Below, piece by piece: positions 42,863 through 53,450 of a stretch of DNA of 64,000 bases. Location of the stretch: contig JAGVSM010001666.1 of NCBI GenBank assembly GCA_022494885.1, positions 186,001-250,000 of the forward strand, written 5' to 3'. Below the pieces are notes generated by a model that did no database searches, was not told where the DNA came from, and worked only from the letters and a program-made list of their open reading frames with translations. A program made the position numbers and the translations under genes. The first letter of the stretch is position 1. Each line of letters starts with the position of its first letter. Source of the DNA: Micrasema longulum. Lineage: Eukaryota > Arthropoda > Insecta > Trichoptera > Brachycentridae.

Positions 42863-45800
42863 TTATTTTGCTATATCACAATTATTGTAATTTGTATTCA
42901 CATGATCTTGGATAAATTTAGCGATTTCCAGATGTCCATTTTCTGTAGCTAAATTGATTGCCATATTTAATTGACCACTGAGAGCACTTGCGTTTTCTTG
43001 GCTTAAAAGTGATTTTACAATGTCATAATTGCCAACTTGAACTGCAATGTGTAACGCAGTCTTTCCTTTCAAAGAATTGATTTCTAAATCAGCATTTTTA
43101 GCTATTAAATACTTTACAACTTCAACGTTGTTGTTTAAGGCAGCAAAATGTAGAGCAGTAAAATTTGTTTTGTCTTTTGTATTAAGTTCAGCTCTTCTAT
43201 CTACTAAAGCCCGAACTATGTTCATATGACCGTGTTGGGCCGCAATGTGTAAAGGTGTTACTTTATAGTTTGTTTTTGCATTAGGGTTTGCAGAAAATTC
43301 TAACAAAGTTTTGGCAACATCGAAATAATTTCTCTGCGTTGCAAAATGCAATGCTGTGAATTTGTGGTTCGTCAAAGCGTTAACGTCGGCTCCATTTTTT
43401 AACAAAAACCGGACTTCTTCTAGAAATCCGTTCCTAGCTGCAAGATGCAAGCATGTGAACTTGTATTCTGTCTTTGCCTCGATACTGTGAGTTCTCAGCA
43501 AGATTTTAACTACGTCCAAGTGGCCGTTTTTAGAAGAAAGATGCAGTGGAGTGAAACCAAAAGTATTCTTCAAATTGTGTTTTGCCTGTTTGTTTAGTAA
43601 AATTATAACTAATTCTTTATCGCCCCTTTCAGCAGCTCTATGCAACGATGTGGCTTTATGTTTATCCCTAGAATTGATGATTGTCTTTAATTTGGATGGT
43701 TTCAAAATTTCTATTCGATTGATAATTTCACGAATCACTTTTAATGAACTAAAACTAATTATCAAATGAAAGAAATTCGTTTTGAAAGGACAGTGGGTTA
43801 TATTAATTAAAAATTTGTTGATCAAAGCATCGTATTTATACGCATATTTCCATATTGAAGTGGTATGAATGTGATAATTTTCACAGTCGTGATAATCGTT
43901 TAATAGTTCCAAAGAGTCATTTAAAACGTTTTCTTCCTTTTGTTCTTCCTGAAGGTCTAATCTTATAACTTCTTGGATGAGACCATGAACTTGCAATTCT
44001 TTATCAACAAATTTTACGATCGACTGAATTTTGAGGAGTTGAATAATATTTCCCAACACTAAATCTTCTTTTATAAAAAACAAAAAAGTTTTTGATGGTA
44101 TACTTAAAGACAAGTATGCCATAATGTTTAACATTTTTATCGCCAGAAATCCAAAATTTGTATTCATCTTTACATTATCAAGGAGACACCGCATGGTTGT
44201 GTAAATAGTTTTTCGGTTATTATCATTTTCAAGAGACATATACGACTTTAGTTTAAGAAGATCTTCTGATTTTTTGTCGAATTTCTTTAAGTATTCCGCT
44301 ATGGTTAAATTTGATTCAACATTTTTAAGAGATTCTAATTCATGAACAATTAAATCGGCTACTTGTTTTAATGCGAGAGGAAAGTTGTATACTTTTCTTA
44401 TTATGGTCTCAACTTGAGTATTTTTTACATCTTCTATTTTCAATCGATCACATATATACTCCTTGGCTTCGTCATCTTCGAAATCTGAAAGCTTGTGGAC
44501 TGTTATCTCAACTTTACTATTTTTCCATTCCGAATGTATTGACGTTATTAAAATTAAAGGTACATTTGCGTTTGATGGCTGACCAATTGGTAAAAAGTCT
44601 TCTATATCTGAATATCTTTTCGCGTTATCAAAAATAAAAATCACTCTCTCTCCCTTTAAAAAGTATTCGTAAATGTCTTCAACAATAGTTTTGATTGATT
44701 TTTCTTCTCCATCATTATCTTTTAATTTGAATCCAACTTTTTTGTAAAGGTTGTGAAACGACAATTTGGCTGAATTATAAAATTTTGCGTTTATCCAAAC
44801 AACGCTATCGTTTTGGGTGAATTGAGAGCGAGTGAACCTAATTGCTACTTCGCTCTTACCTACTCCGCTTAATCCACTGATTACAACTATACTGGACTTT
44901 ATATCATTTTCAATAGTTTTTAAGAAACTCTCTCTACCAGTGAAGTATTTGGATGTCAGTTTATCATTCATATCGTACCAGATGTTAGCAAATGCTTTAT
45001 ATCTCGCAACACCATCCATTTTTTCTAACCTTTCCTTAATTTCCATCTGATTTTTTAAGACTTTGTCTTGGTTTTCTTGCATATCTTTTAAAGACTTTTG
45101 AACCTCTTCAATTTTTTTTTTTACTTCTTTATCCGATTCCAACAATTTTTCTTTAATATTCATCAGATCGTTGTCTCGTAATTCATACTCAAATTGGAAG
45201 TTTTTTTCTTTAAATTCATTATAATCTTCCAAAAGGCTGGAGAGAATCAACGGATCGTTTTTTTCAGTGTCGAAAAGTAGTCGATATCCAAATATCTGAG
45301 TGTCGCTAGTTTCATTCTTTTTCGTATAAAATTTAATGGGTTTATATTTCTCATTTAAAATGACCAATCCCACTTTTTCATACATTTTAGATACTGAGCA
45401 ATCTGAATTTTTAAAGATAACAGTTCGTTTGGGGATAGTAGTTCCAATGTATCCCTTAGATTTTCCTTTTATAAAACTCTGAGTTATTAAACTTTCCAAA
45501 AATTTTTCATTAGAATTTGTACCAACGTTTTGATCTCCATTGTTAGTAACGTATTCTTCGATACCATTCATAATTCTGTCTACTGCATCTTGAGCGATTT
45601 CTCTTACACCAATTTTCCAACCTCCTTTGTCATTTACTTCTCTAAATTGGTACTCAAAACATCGGAAAATAGAGAACCCGACACGAATTAAAATATTATT
45701 CAAATCTAATTCTGCTTCACAAAGAATACTGACAATTACTTTGGCTTTCTTTTTGTGATCTATATTGCTGGCGTAATTTGTTATTTGACCAATAATAACT

Positions 45801-46033
45801 TTTCCCACATTTCCCAATAACAAACCAGCTCCTGGACCGGCATATTGAGCGATTTTACCCTTTTTCTGTTTCTTGCCCATTGCTTCGTCGTTGTATTCTT
45901 TCATTTTGTCTGTGAAAATTTCTTTAAATTGCTGCACAAAAAAGTATAAACGCGTTTTGATAATTGAATCCTCTTCATTCACGGACTCGTTAGATTTTTC
46001 AATTTTTTTCCTTTCCATTGTACAGTTTATCAT
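42863..46033 (-). CDS. Intronless NLR-like STAND NTPase with ankyrin repeats
   Basis: One uninterrupted 1056-aa ORF. Residues 1-290 are of no family I recognise; a Gly-rich hydrophobic hairpin-like stretch (65-82, GPGAGLLLGNVGKVIIGQ) stands out. Residues 290-340 form a Lys/Glu coiled coil. An NB-ARC-like NTPase follows: lead-in YFTGRESFL (363-371), Walker A GLSGVGKS (387-394), Walker B VIFIFDNA (464-471), sensor-like LILITS (493-498), FPLAL (551-555, the GLPL equivalent) and a VHGLIQ motif (692-697, in the place of MHD) after a winged-helix-like segment. Residues about 786-1045 are roughly eight ankyrin repeats (TPLHLSSKNGHLDVVKILL and similar). Known of the class: STAND NTPases are switch proteins that oligomerise on sensing a ligand by their repeats. 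Inference: an innate-defence-like sensor. The second Met (46018) has the better start context. Intronless and stop-free amid dead transposons, so it is recent, selected or acquired. Confidence 0.9.
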   Translation of the reverse strand: MINCTMERKKIEKSNESVNEEDSIIKTRLYFFVQQFKEIFTDKMKEYNDEAMGKKQKKGKIAQYAGPGAGLLLGNVGKVIIGQITNYASNIDHKKKAKVIVSILCEAELDLNNILIRVGFSIFRCFEYQFREVNDKGGWKIGVREIAQDAVDRIMNGIEEYVTNNGDQNVGTNSNEKFLESLITQSFIKGKSKGYIGTTIPKRTVIFKNSDCSVSKMYEKVGLVILNEKYKPIKFYTKKNETSDTQIFGYRLLFDTEKNDPLILSSLLEDYNEFKEKNFQFEYELRDNDLMNIKEKLLESDKEVKKKIEEVQKSLKDMQENQDKVLKNQMEIKERLEKMDGVARYKAFANIWYDMNDKLTSKYFTGRESFLKTIENDIKSSIVVISGLSGVGKSEVAIRFTRSQFTQNDSVVWINAKFYNSAKLSFHNLYKKVGFKLKDNDGEEKSIKTIVEDIYEYFLKGERVIFIFDNAKRYSDIEDFLPIGQPSNANVPLILITSIHSEWKNSKVEITVHKLSDFEDDEAKEYICDRLKIEDVKNTQVETIIRKVYNFPLALKQVADLIVHELESLKNVESNLTIAEYLKKFDKKSEDLLKLKSYMSLENDNNRKTIYTTMRCLLDNVKMNTNFGFLAIKMLNIMAYLSLSIPSKTFLFFIKEDLVLGNIIQLLKIQSIVKFVDKELQVHGLIQEVIRLDLQEEQKEENVLNDSLELLNDYHDCENYHIHTTSIWKYAYKYDALINKFLINITHCPFKTNFFHLIISFSSLKVIREIINRIEILKPSKLKTIINSRDKHKATSLHRAAERGDKELVIILLNKQAKHNLKNTFGFTPLHLSSKNGHLDVVKILLRTHSIEAKTEYKFTCLHLAARNGFLEEVRFLLKNGADVNALTNHKFTALHFATQRNYFDVAKTLLEFSANPNAKTNYKVTPLHIAAQHGHMNIVRALVDRRAELNTKDKTNFTALHFAALNNNVEVVKYLIAKNADLEINSLKGKTALHIAVQVGNYDIVKSLLSQENASALSGQLNMAINLATENGHLEIAKFIQDHVNTNYNNCDIAK

Positions 46034-46436
46034 AAAAATATAGATCTAGATTAGGCTCAAGGGGAATTTTGAATTAACAAAACTGTAGTCTTATCCAACA
46101 GCTAATAGACGTTTATCTGAAATGAAGAAAAAAATAGATTAAACCACGGTAAGAACACATTCGGTTGATCGGTAAGTTCTGATTATTAAAAACTACATTT
46201 TTGTAGTTGCTGAAATCTATGACAGTTTTCATCGTTGACAGTTTTCTCTTTTTTAAACTTATTAGTAAAAGGCATTTAAAATTAAAATACAAACTTAAAC
46301 CCTAATTTATGAATCTTAAATTATGCCCCCGTAGATAACAGTTTAAGGGTCCGATATAGGATTAGATCAAACATAATTTATATTGAATTAAATCTCCATA
46401 GCCAATATTTTCCACGTTCGCTTCTTAGTTGAATAT
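46034..46436. other. Upstream region of the NLR-like gene
   Basis: AT-rich and without clear TATA/Inr pairing on the minus strand. No coding or repeat unit is recognised before the hAT target duplication at 46437. The promoter of the NLR-like gene should lie here or on the far side of the hAT element. Confidence 0.4.
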
Positions 46437-46444
46437 GTGGACAC

Positions 46445-47341
46445 CAGTGGCGTGCGTTCCATATAAGCACATAAGCAGTGCCTACCCTACTAGAATTTTA
46501 TAAAAACAATAACATAAAACAGTGTAAAATATACGATTTACTATTTGTGAAATTTGGAAAATGCGGCAAATGTATTTCGGTTAAGTCGTATTTCGTTTCG
46601 GTCGGCGCGCTGCTAACGGCAGAGGCACGAACTAAATATGCCTATTTGTTTTCATGTATTAGTGTTGTGTACATGATCAATGCGTGTGTGAATGGGTTAT
46701 TTTTCAGTTGTAATTACGCATGTATGGGTTAGTTTTTAGGCAGTGCTTGTTTTAGAAATTGTTTTAAAACGAAAAAACGAACACGTTACTGACATCTAGC
46801 GTTTTTTTCAATTATTATTTTACAAAAGACAGTCAAATATCAAATGTCAGGTAAATAACCTTAAATTTATTTCTTTTTTACATTTGAGAATAGAGTCCAT
46901 GTTTGTTTTGTCAATAAAAAAATTGAAATGGAGTTTTGTGAAACTTGTGATAGTGACGGAAATGTGTGTTTAATCAATGCATTTATTTTGGATTTAAAGC
47001 GTTTTGGCAGTTTTTACGATGATGTTACAAAAGCATAATATTTAACAAAAGAAAGGCGCGTAATAAGTTAAAAAACGGACTTTATTCTTTTAAAATTGTA
47101 AACAAAGTTATGGGCCACTTCAGGTATTCAATATTGGCTTGTAATATATAACATAAATTTAGCATTTATTTGGATATTCGATGTGGCTTTGGTAATTTCA
47201 ACAATAACTACAAGTTAACAATTTAGTTATTCAAACTAATGTGCGAGTGAAGAAAACTGTTTGGTAAGATATATTACTAAAATAAAACGTAGTTTTTTTT
47301 TCTACTGCCTATCCTAGTTTAAAACTCTGTGCACGCGACTG
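46445..47341. mobile_element. hAT-type non-autonomous element, 897 bp
   Basis: The terminal inverted repeats begin CAGTGGCGTGC (left) and CAGTCGCGTGC (right, inverted). A perfect 8-bp target duplication GTGGACAC is at 46437-46444 and 47342-47349. An 8-bp duplication with CAGTG-type ends identifies the hAT superfamily. The inside is AT-rich with two short ORFs (46478-46732 and 46928-47037), neither recognisable as transposase, so it is non-autonomous. It sits 0.4 kb upstream of the NLR-like gene. Confidence 0.93.
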
Positions 47342-47349
47342 GTGGACAC

Positions 47350-48690
47350 CACCAAACGTTTTCAGAAGACGCTATGCCTCTTCCTTTGTCAATCCTACAT
47401 CCGAATGGCGTATGCCGAATATGCAATATGATAGGGGAAAATGGGTGGCATGACACGGTTTTAGTTAGCAATTTTTATTTAAAAAACTAACAATGGTATC
47501 ACCTAACTGATTGCACCATGAATAAGTGTATTTTATAGAGATTTTTTTTCCTAAGCAAATATAGCAATTCTGTTCATACTTAAGTCTATTCTTCGTATTT
47601 TCGTCTTAGAGGGGAAATTATACCTCGTATCCCCAAAATGGAGGAGGGTTGATATGGAGGCGGAGTGCCTTCATGTATAATAGTGATATTTTTAAAATTT
47701 TAATTATCAATAATTTTAAAAGTACATTTGACACAAAACAGTGATTTTTGCAATGTTATTTTGCAAAAAAGTATTTTAAAAAATGTATTTATACTCTGAT
47801 TATGCAGACGACTTTTTTTGTCCTACGACAATATAAATTTTATAAAATACTACTGAGAAGGTACGTTGAAGGTGAAATTTAGTTTTAAGTTCTTGTTTTA
47901 CCTCAGATATTTCTTACTTTATGTTAATGTTTATTATTTTGTTTTGATTTAATTTCTCTGAAGTACATACTAGACTTATGTTATTTCAGTTTTATGTACA
48001 TAATGTTGCTTATTTCCATATACCTTTATGTAAATATTTTACCGTCCTAAAATGAGTTTGTTATAATTCATGGGAGTACAATTTTTTTTTTAACAATTAC
48101 GCAATAACAATTAATTTTTTTTTGAAAAGCCGAGTTTTGTTTTCCGTCTACGTCTAATGTTCTGTCCATGTTTTCATATCTGTACTTTAGATAACCATCC
48201 ATTCATATGCCAACACCTTAGATAATGAAAAAAAACCCCCTGCTCTAAGTTTCACTGATTAATTTGTTTATTTTTTGTTTAGATTCTATGACATTGTGAA
48301 CAATATTCTGTGTTTATTATATTAGTTTTATATCACCCGTCGATGGAAGGAGTGCTCTCCCGAAACTATAGTTGTCTTCTTGTAAAATAATAAAATTGTG
48401 TAACACTGATAACAAAGTTTTATTTTCATAAAAATTTATCCAAAAGAGCCTATTAGCCCTCTTTTTAAAAGATGAAACTTACCGACAGACAGGGTAATGA
48501 TGTCCTGTCTCTTGTCTCTTGTCTTTCTGAGATAATAACTATTTCTCTTTTTTTTTTTAATATTATGTTGTTCACAGTCTGTAACTCATGTTGTTTTGAT
48601 ATTTTTGAACTATTTGAAGCATTCCATAAGGATTAATTAAATAATCAGTCGATTGGTTTAAATTGATATATTTATTAGGAATGAGTTAAA
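47350..48690. other. AT-rich gap
   Basis: No gene is seen. A hammerhead-like motif at 48338-48366 (CGATGGA, GGAG-TGCT-CTCC, CGAAAC) precedes AATAAAATTG, consistent with a retroelement 3' end. Confidence 0.4.
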
Positions 48691-48723
48691 CGTATTAGAA
48701 AATGTATAAACATATTTATTAGA

Positions 48724-49212
48724 TTAAGAAATATTTTTAAAACAAATAATCTAAAAACCGTATATTACTCAATTGTATAATCTATGTTACAATATGGTAT
48801 TGTTGGATGGGGTGGTGCATATTCAAATATACTAAACTCTCTTGAAATAGTATAACGATTAGTTATTAGAGTAATTTCAAATAAAACCTCAACATCAAAT
48901 TCAGGAATTTCTTATAAACTATTTAAAGTTCATGCAGTAAAAAGAATTTCACTATACAAATTGATAAAGAAAATAAAATAAAAGAATTTGAGATGAACAT
49001 ATCACTCAGATACCAAACCAATATTAAAATCTTTAAATTCTAAGTCATGGTCAAAATAGTTTGTTTTCAAAGGTGTCAAAAATTGCAATAATCTTCCGAA
49101 TAAACTGAAAACCATTAAAACCACAGATATATTAATCTATTCGGTGATTAAAACTAATATACCAATAAAAACATTCAAATTAAATTTAAATATTTTTTTT
49201 GAACAAGTGTAA
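48724..49212 (+). pseudogene. LINE RT C-terminal fragment
   Basis: The plus strand reads LRNIFKTNNLKTVYYSIV, a stop, SMLQYGIVGWGGAYSNIL, LVIRVISNKTST, YKLFKVHAVKRISLYKLIKK, then NCNNLPNKLKT. This is the post-RT region of a Jockey-like LINE (LKTiYYSLv-S.L.YGI..WGG). Several stops and frameshifts make it dead. Confidence 0.8.
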
Positions 49213-50720
49213 AAAATCCATTCAATTTGAATTATTATGAATGTATTATTATTTTCTATTTTTCCTTTTAAATCCTATTAGTTTTTTTTCCACATGTACT
49301 CGTATATTAAAAATTATATGAATTCTAATTAATAAATAACAACTATAAAAGTGTAAGTCAAGCGCTTTGGAAAGTTACAGCTATAACATTTACTAGATGT
49401 ATAAAAGTAGATTTGTATTAGAATAAAAAAACATGTACTATCTATGAAAGTATATTGATAAATAAAAAAACAAATACACAGTAATTAATTAAAATTATAA
49501 ATGTAACATGGTGCGACAGGTTTTATTATTATTATATACTATTTCGATATAATGTTTGTGGTTTCAGTATAATTTGAAGTGTAATGCCCCTTTCCAAGCA
49601 AAACAGTTTTTATATTTTTGGGATAAGCACAGTGAAATTTAGTACCGTAAAAAAGAAGAAAATATAAAAAAAGTATTCAAGCTATATAATAAAAATAAAT
49701 AAATAATGAGTAATTTAAAAAAAACATATCAAATTATGCTTTTATAAGTAGAACATCAACCGTACATATATTTTTTAATGTAAGTATTGAATGTAAAAAA
49801 ATGTGAAATCAGAAGGTATTATTATTTTGAAGATTCAAGCTGTATTTTGACAGTTAGACTCCATTTAAAGCCAACATCAATGCAATTCTGGGACTGCGGA
49901 TTAGCGTTTGTTTACAAAATGATATCGTAGTGTTCAGATTAGAAATGATAACAGTTTGATAACCCTGTCGATGTTAATCAGCTCTAAAGGACCGATATCT
50001 TGCTGAATACCTGCTCACGCTAACACATAAGCACAGCGTGGGTGTAAACTGTTCTATAACTTGTAACCTAGACAGCATTGTATGTTAGAGGGGGCGTTTT
50101 TTTATCCAAATTTTGAAATAAAAGAGGCCTAAAAAGTTACCTTTTGGATTATTCGAATTGCAAAAAATATCGAAACAAAGCCCTCAACCAGAGCTTAAAC
50201 TTTTCGAAAAAATCAATTTTTCGCTCTAAACCGACTGTCATTTCAAATTTAAGTAAGAAAATCAGTCCAATAAAATTTTTAAATGTGCATTAGACCTTAT
50301 CAAATAAGCATCTAGGGGCGTGAGTTGCACCCTGTTTTGTAATAAATGGGTAACACTGTTTTAAAGAGCCATTGTTTTTGTCAATATTAGCCAGGCGCTC
50401 AATGGAATCAGTTCTGCGGAGTGTAAACTTTTTGCGTTTCGGTAGTTTTAAAACGTGTTCGAATTTGTATTCTGATTAAGTTATATCTTTACGAACAAAT
50501 AAATATTTTTATCAATATAGACAATTAATAAAATATTCAGACGGTTATAAACTTCAAACTTCGGTTGGGGGCCAAAAGTAGTATGGATTTAAAAAAAAAC
50601 ATATTTTACGTTCAATGTGATCCAAAATGCAACTTTAAAGACCCCTTTCACTTTGATGCCTAAAAAAATAAAAAACTTCTTACATCCCCTCTATTGTATC
50701 CTGCGCAGGAGTATATTGTC
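49213..50720. other. AT-rich gap
   Basis: No gene recognised. Small moderate-GC stretches at 49850-50110 and 50320-50460 were searched for further phosphatase exons (GDGMG-type motif) without success. Confidence 0.4.
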
Positions 50721-50724
50721 TACG

Positions 50725-51100
50725 TGCTAAATAAGTTCTAACCATTTGCCGAGAAATCAGATTGAGTGTGTAAAGAGAGAGGTATACGAAATTCTAGACA
50801 TTTACAGGGCTTATGGCCTGTCGTTGTACACAGAACGATGAATGTCAAACAGATTGTATATAATTTTTTTAAATAAAATAAAATAAAACAACTTTGTTTT
50901 TAACCACTTATTTTTTTTTTCTACTGACCGGTTTCAAAGCTATACAAGGTTTTTTATCAGGGTATACTTGGCTAATGAACTAAACGTTATTTAATATTTG
51001 TATATAACCACTTACCGACTTTTTTATGTCTACCGGTTTCGAGGCGTACCCGTCTCTTCGTTAGAACTCCAATTAAACTAACATGCGAAACCCACTATAC
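50725..51100. repeat. Foldback-family piece and paired GAAACCGGT motifs
   Basis: 50765-50830 carries ACATTTACAGGGCTTATGGC CTGTCGTTG, the foldback arm. 50921-50965 and 51028-51066 each hold (minus strand) an A-rich loop followed by GAAACCGGT, after CTGATAA and CGAAGAG respectively, like the other hammerhead-like or retroelement-end motifs of the window. Confidence 0.45.
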
Positions 51101-51237
51101 ACCTTCACCATAGTTATTGCAAGAGTTAATGCTTTAAATGTTAATAAAACGAGGAATGTGCGAAAAATAAGGTTATAATTTTTTTTCAGATTTAAGGCAT
51201 TTTTCATTTGAACTAAAAAAATACATCATTGGAATGC

Positions 51238-51361
51238 TTAATTTCTTAGATATATTTCAACATAATCACCAGATTTTTCAACGCATTTTTGTTGACGACT
51301 AATCCACTTTTGGAATCCAGCTTCAAAGAAGTCCGCCGCCAGTCCGTGGAGGAATTTGGTG
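51238..51361 (-). pseudogene. Mariner transposase C-terminal fragment
   Basis: The minus strand encodes FLHGLAADFFEAGFQKWISR, QQKCVEKSGDYVEIYLRN, then TAA. The pattern F-x-x-G-[IF]-x-K[LW]-x-R...C-[IV]-x-x-x-GDYVE is the C-terminal end of mariner-family transposases. Nothing upstream survives. Confidence 0.75.
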
Positions 51362-51743
51362 ACTTTTTTTTTACACAACCCTCGAATTAGCTAAAGAATT
51401 TTATCCTATTTCATTTTTTTATATTATGTTGCGTATGGAACTAATAAATCAAATATTTTTGTCTTGTAAGGGTGGGAAGCGTAATGTGAGAGGGTTACGC
51501 CCTTCAAAATTAAACAGGAGTGGACTAAAGACAATATGGTTATTTATTATCATAAACCTGTCGATAGAAAAAATGAAAAAATGCGTGGTTAAAAACAAAG
51601 ATTTTGTTCATTTAATTATAATGTTACCACAAAGTTAGTGGTTCAAATATTAGATGTATTTTTTAATTCGTATTTCCGTTCTCAAAAAGTTCTTCGTCTC
51701 GATGAAAATATAATTACTAATCTTACTTGAAATGTTTTTGCAG

Positions 51744-51936
51744 ACGTTTTGCGTTGATTCTCAAGTTGGCGACGAGGCCTGTACTGCGACTGCGTACCTC
51801 AGGGGTGTCAAAGGCAGGGCCGGGGTCGTAGGGACCCCCGGGACGGGCGCGGCCCTGAGGTGTGGAATACCTGACGACGTAGGAGAAAGATTCGGCTCTA
51901 TAGTCGAATGGGCCCAGGAAGCTGGAAAATCAGTGG
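51744..51936 (+). CDS. Alkaline phosphatase-like exon A, nucleophile Ser lost
   Basis: The acceptor is TTTTTGCAG|A (phase 0) and the donor GTGG|GTAAGT (phase 1). The exon encodes TFCVDSQVGDEACTATAYLR then GVKGRAG, and, after a Gly/Pro-rich loop, IVEWAQEAGKSVG. Metazoan alkaline phosphatases have ...QVADSACTATAYL..GVK; the Ser of D-S-A is the nucleophile that is phosphorylated. Here the codon is GAG, giving D-E-A. The neighbouring Asp and the ACTATAYL block are kept. Position and phase of both introns fit the insect gene family. No neighbouring upstream exon is found within the window. Confidence 0.9.
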
Positions 51937-51968
51937 GTAAGTTGAAAACAATTATTTAAATATTACAT

Positions 51969-52071
51969 GTAGAGCGAATGGACAGCGAAAGAACGGCTAA
52001 AAATATTTACAATGCGAATTTGACGGATGCAGAAATGGAGGAAGACCAAAAAAAGACAAATCCAAAATATT
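51969..52071 (+). pseudogene. LINE fragment (VERMDSERTAK...)
   Basis: Encodes VERMDSERTAKNIYNANLTD then AEMEEDQKKTNPKY. The motif GHVERM-x-x-x-R..K..Y is common at the C-terminus of lepidopteran LINE ORF2. The minus strand at about 55270-55345 carries the same GHVERMDSER region in frameshifted form. Confidence 0.65.
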
Positions 52072-52189
52072 TTTTTTTTATTTATTCTTTTTTTTAAGCC
52101 AATCAACAAGCTTATGTAAGCCCTAACAGATTGGCATTCATAAGTACATATTATATAATAACACTTAATCTAAACAATCTTAAAATCAA

Positions 52190-52490
52190 CATTTTACAAC
52201 AGAGATAAACAACATTTAAGAGAAGGTAATATAGAAGTCTAGGCATCTACAGGGCTTATGACCTGTCAATGGCTGGTTTAAGTGGCCACTTTACACACTG
52301 TGTAACATTCACAATTCTGCCCATATTTGAACATTTATATTCCTTCAATTCTTTCATCTATATCAACTTCTCTTAAATGTTCTTCATCTCTGTTGTAATC
52401 TGTTAATATAAACAGCTCCCCGGGGAGTTGAATCCAGTCCTTGTCTACAAAAATTTAGTCAAACTCAAAATATTGTTCAATCTTAAGATC
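52190..52490. repeat. Foldback-repeat family copy with inverted ends
   Basis: ACAACAGAGATAAACAACAT TTAAGAGAAGG at about 52197 is answered by CTTCTCTTAAATGTTCTTCA TCTCTGTTGTAAT at about 52368. The middle carries GGCATCTACAGGGCTTATGA and AGTGGCCACTTTACACACTG. The right part ends in the shared CTCCCCGGGGAGTTGAATCC and AACTCAAAATATTGTTCAAT. Confidence 0.8.
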
Positions 52491-52526
52491 TATTTAAATT
52501 TACAAAAGGTGAAATTATGGCATATT

Positions 52527-52760
52527 CTAGGCGGACATGGGAAGTGTGTCATTGCGATTCAGGAGTGACAAAACCGCTTGCTTCTTGAATGCTTGCCTTT
52601 GCTGTAGAAACACATCAACAGTACCGTTTAATGAGATTTGGTTCACTGTTCTGAGGATCCTCGGCACAGGGGAAAATAATCTGATGTTGGTTTTATAATT
52701 TCCCACAGCAAACACAGCATTAATACGCAAGATACGGCGAGGTACATTAAGGTTTATCTG
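52527..52760 (-). pseudogene. Jockey-like RT C-terminal fragment
   Basis: The minus strand reads VPRRILRINAVFAVGNYKTN, IRLFSPVPRILRTVNQIS, TVDVFLQQRQAFKKQAVLSL, then a stop. The K-T-N-x-x-x-x-S-P-[VI]-x-R-[IM] pattern and the [ID][DV][IL]F..s...FK end are those of Jockey-like ORF2 C-termini. No upstream RT domain remains. Confidence 0.7.
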
Positions 52761-52869
52761 AGCAAGACTATCATGGGTAATCTATACAGTTAGATATTCA
52801 TTTGTGAAAGAATATCAAACGAGCCAAAATTCTTTTGAATTCTAGTTGAAGATGGACATGTCAAAAGTC

Positions 52870-52990
52870 GGAATAATCAGCGCGCGTACACGAGAAAATG
52901 TATCAATGTGGAGGAAGGAGTTCTATCCTCTTTGCCTACCCTCATGGGGAAACGGCGTGATGGTTTGTTGTGTCAAAGCTTCGCACAACG
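52870..52990 (+). repeat. LINE 3' fragment
   Basis: It shares ATCAATGTGGAGGAAG, TTCTATCCTCT and GGGGAAACGGCGTGATGGTT TGTTGT with 55085-55190 (inverted) and with 15128-15200. It is the same LINE 3' coding region as at 15043, in a third copy. Confidence 0.65.
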
Positions 52991-53329
52991 GAGTTTTTCA
53001 GGATTTGAATTTCGTTTTAATGCATCTAGTCAACAGTCTTTATATTTTTCAATATAGGTGCAAGATATAAATTTTAAATTTTATGCTACGCTTGAATAAA
53101 GTTTAAAAACTAATATAAAAAAATTGAGGGAGAAATAATGAGATTAAAGAATAAAAAAGCTTTAAATGTTATTATTACATTCTGTTAGTAAAGCCTTGAT
53201 ATATTTTTCATAAGCACGGCGAGAGATATAGGAGGATTGACATGGCTTAACTCAAAAATACTTTTAGAATCTCCAAATGCTTGTAGGCCGGATTTTACTC
53301 TTATTTTAAGATCGCAATTTATTGCAACA

Positions 53330-53450
53330 GATAGGGAAAATGTTTTCTAAAGGGGAATATGGAAGTCTAGGCATTTACAGGGCTTATGGTCTGCCTTTGG
53401 CTTGTTTGAGTGGCCAGATAAATCTAACGCACTCAATAAAAGTTGAGGAA
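53330..53450. repeat. Foldback-repeat family piece
   Basis: GGGGAATATGGAAGTCTAGG, CATTTACAGGGCTTATGGTC and GTTTGAGTGGCCAGA match the arm of the foldback family. The right flank (AACATGCCGAATGGTGAATG) is also a family word (see 5735 and 58325). Confidence 0.7.

Noticed and set aside
42863..46033. Bacterial contamination as the source of the ankyrin ORF
   Set aside because: The ORF is flanked on both sides by eukaryotic mobile elements in continuous sequence and there is no bacterial neighbour gene. Lateral transfer remains possible, contamination does not fit this window.
47350..51700. Upstream alkaline phosphatase exons (GDGMG region)
   Set aside because: No sequence encoding the metal-binding GDGMG motif was found on the plus strand.
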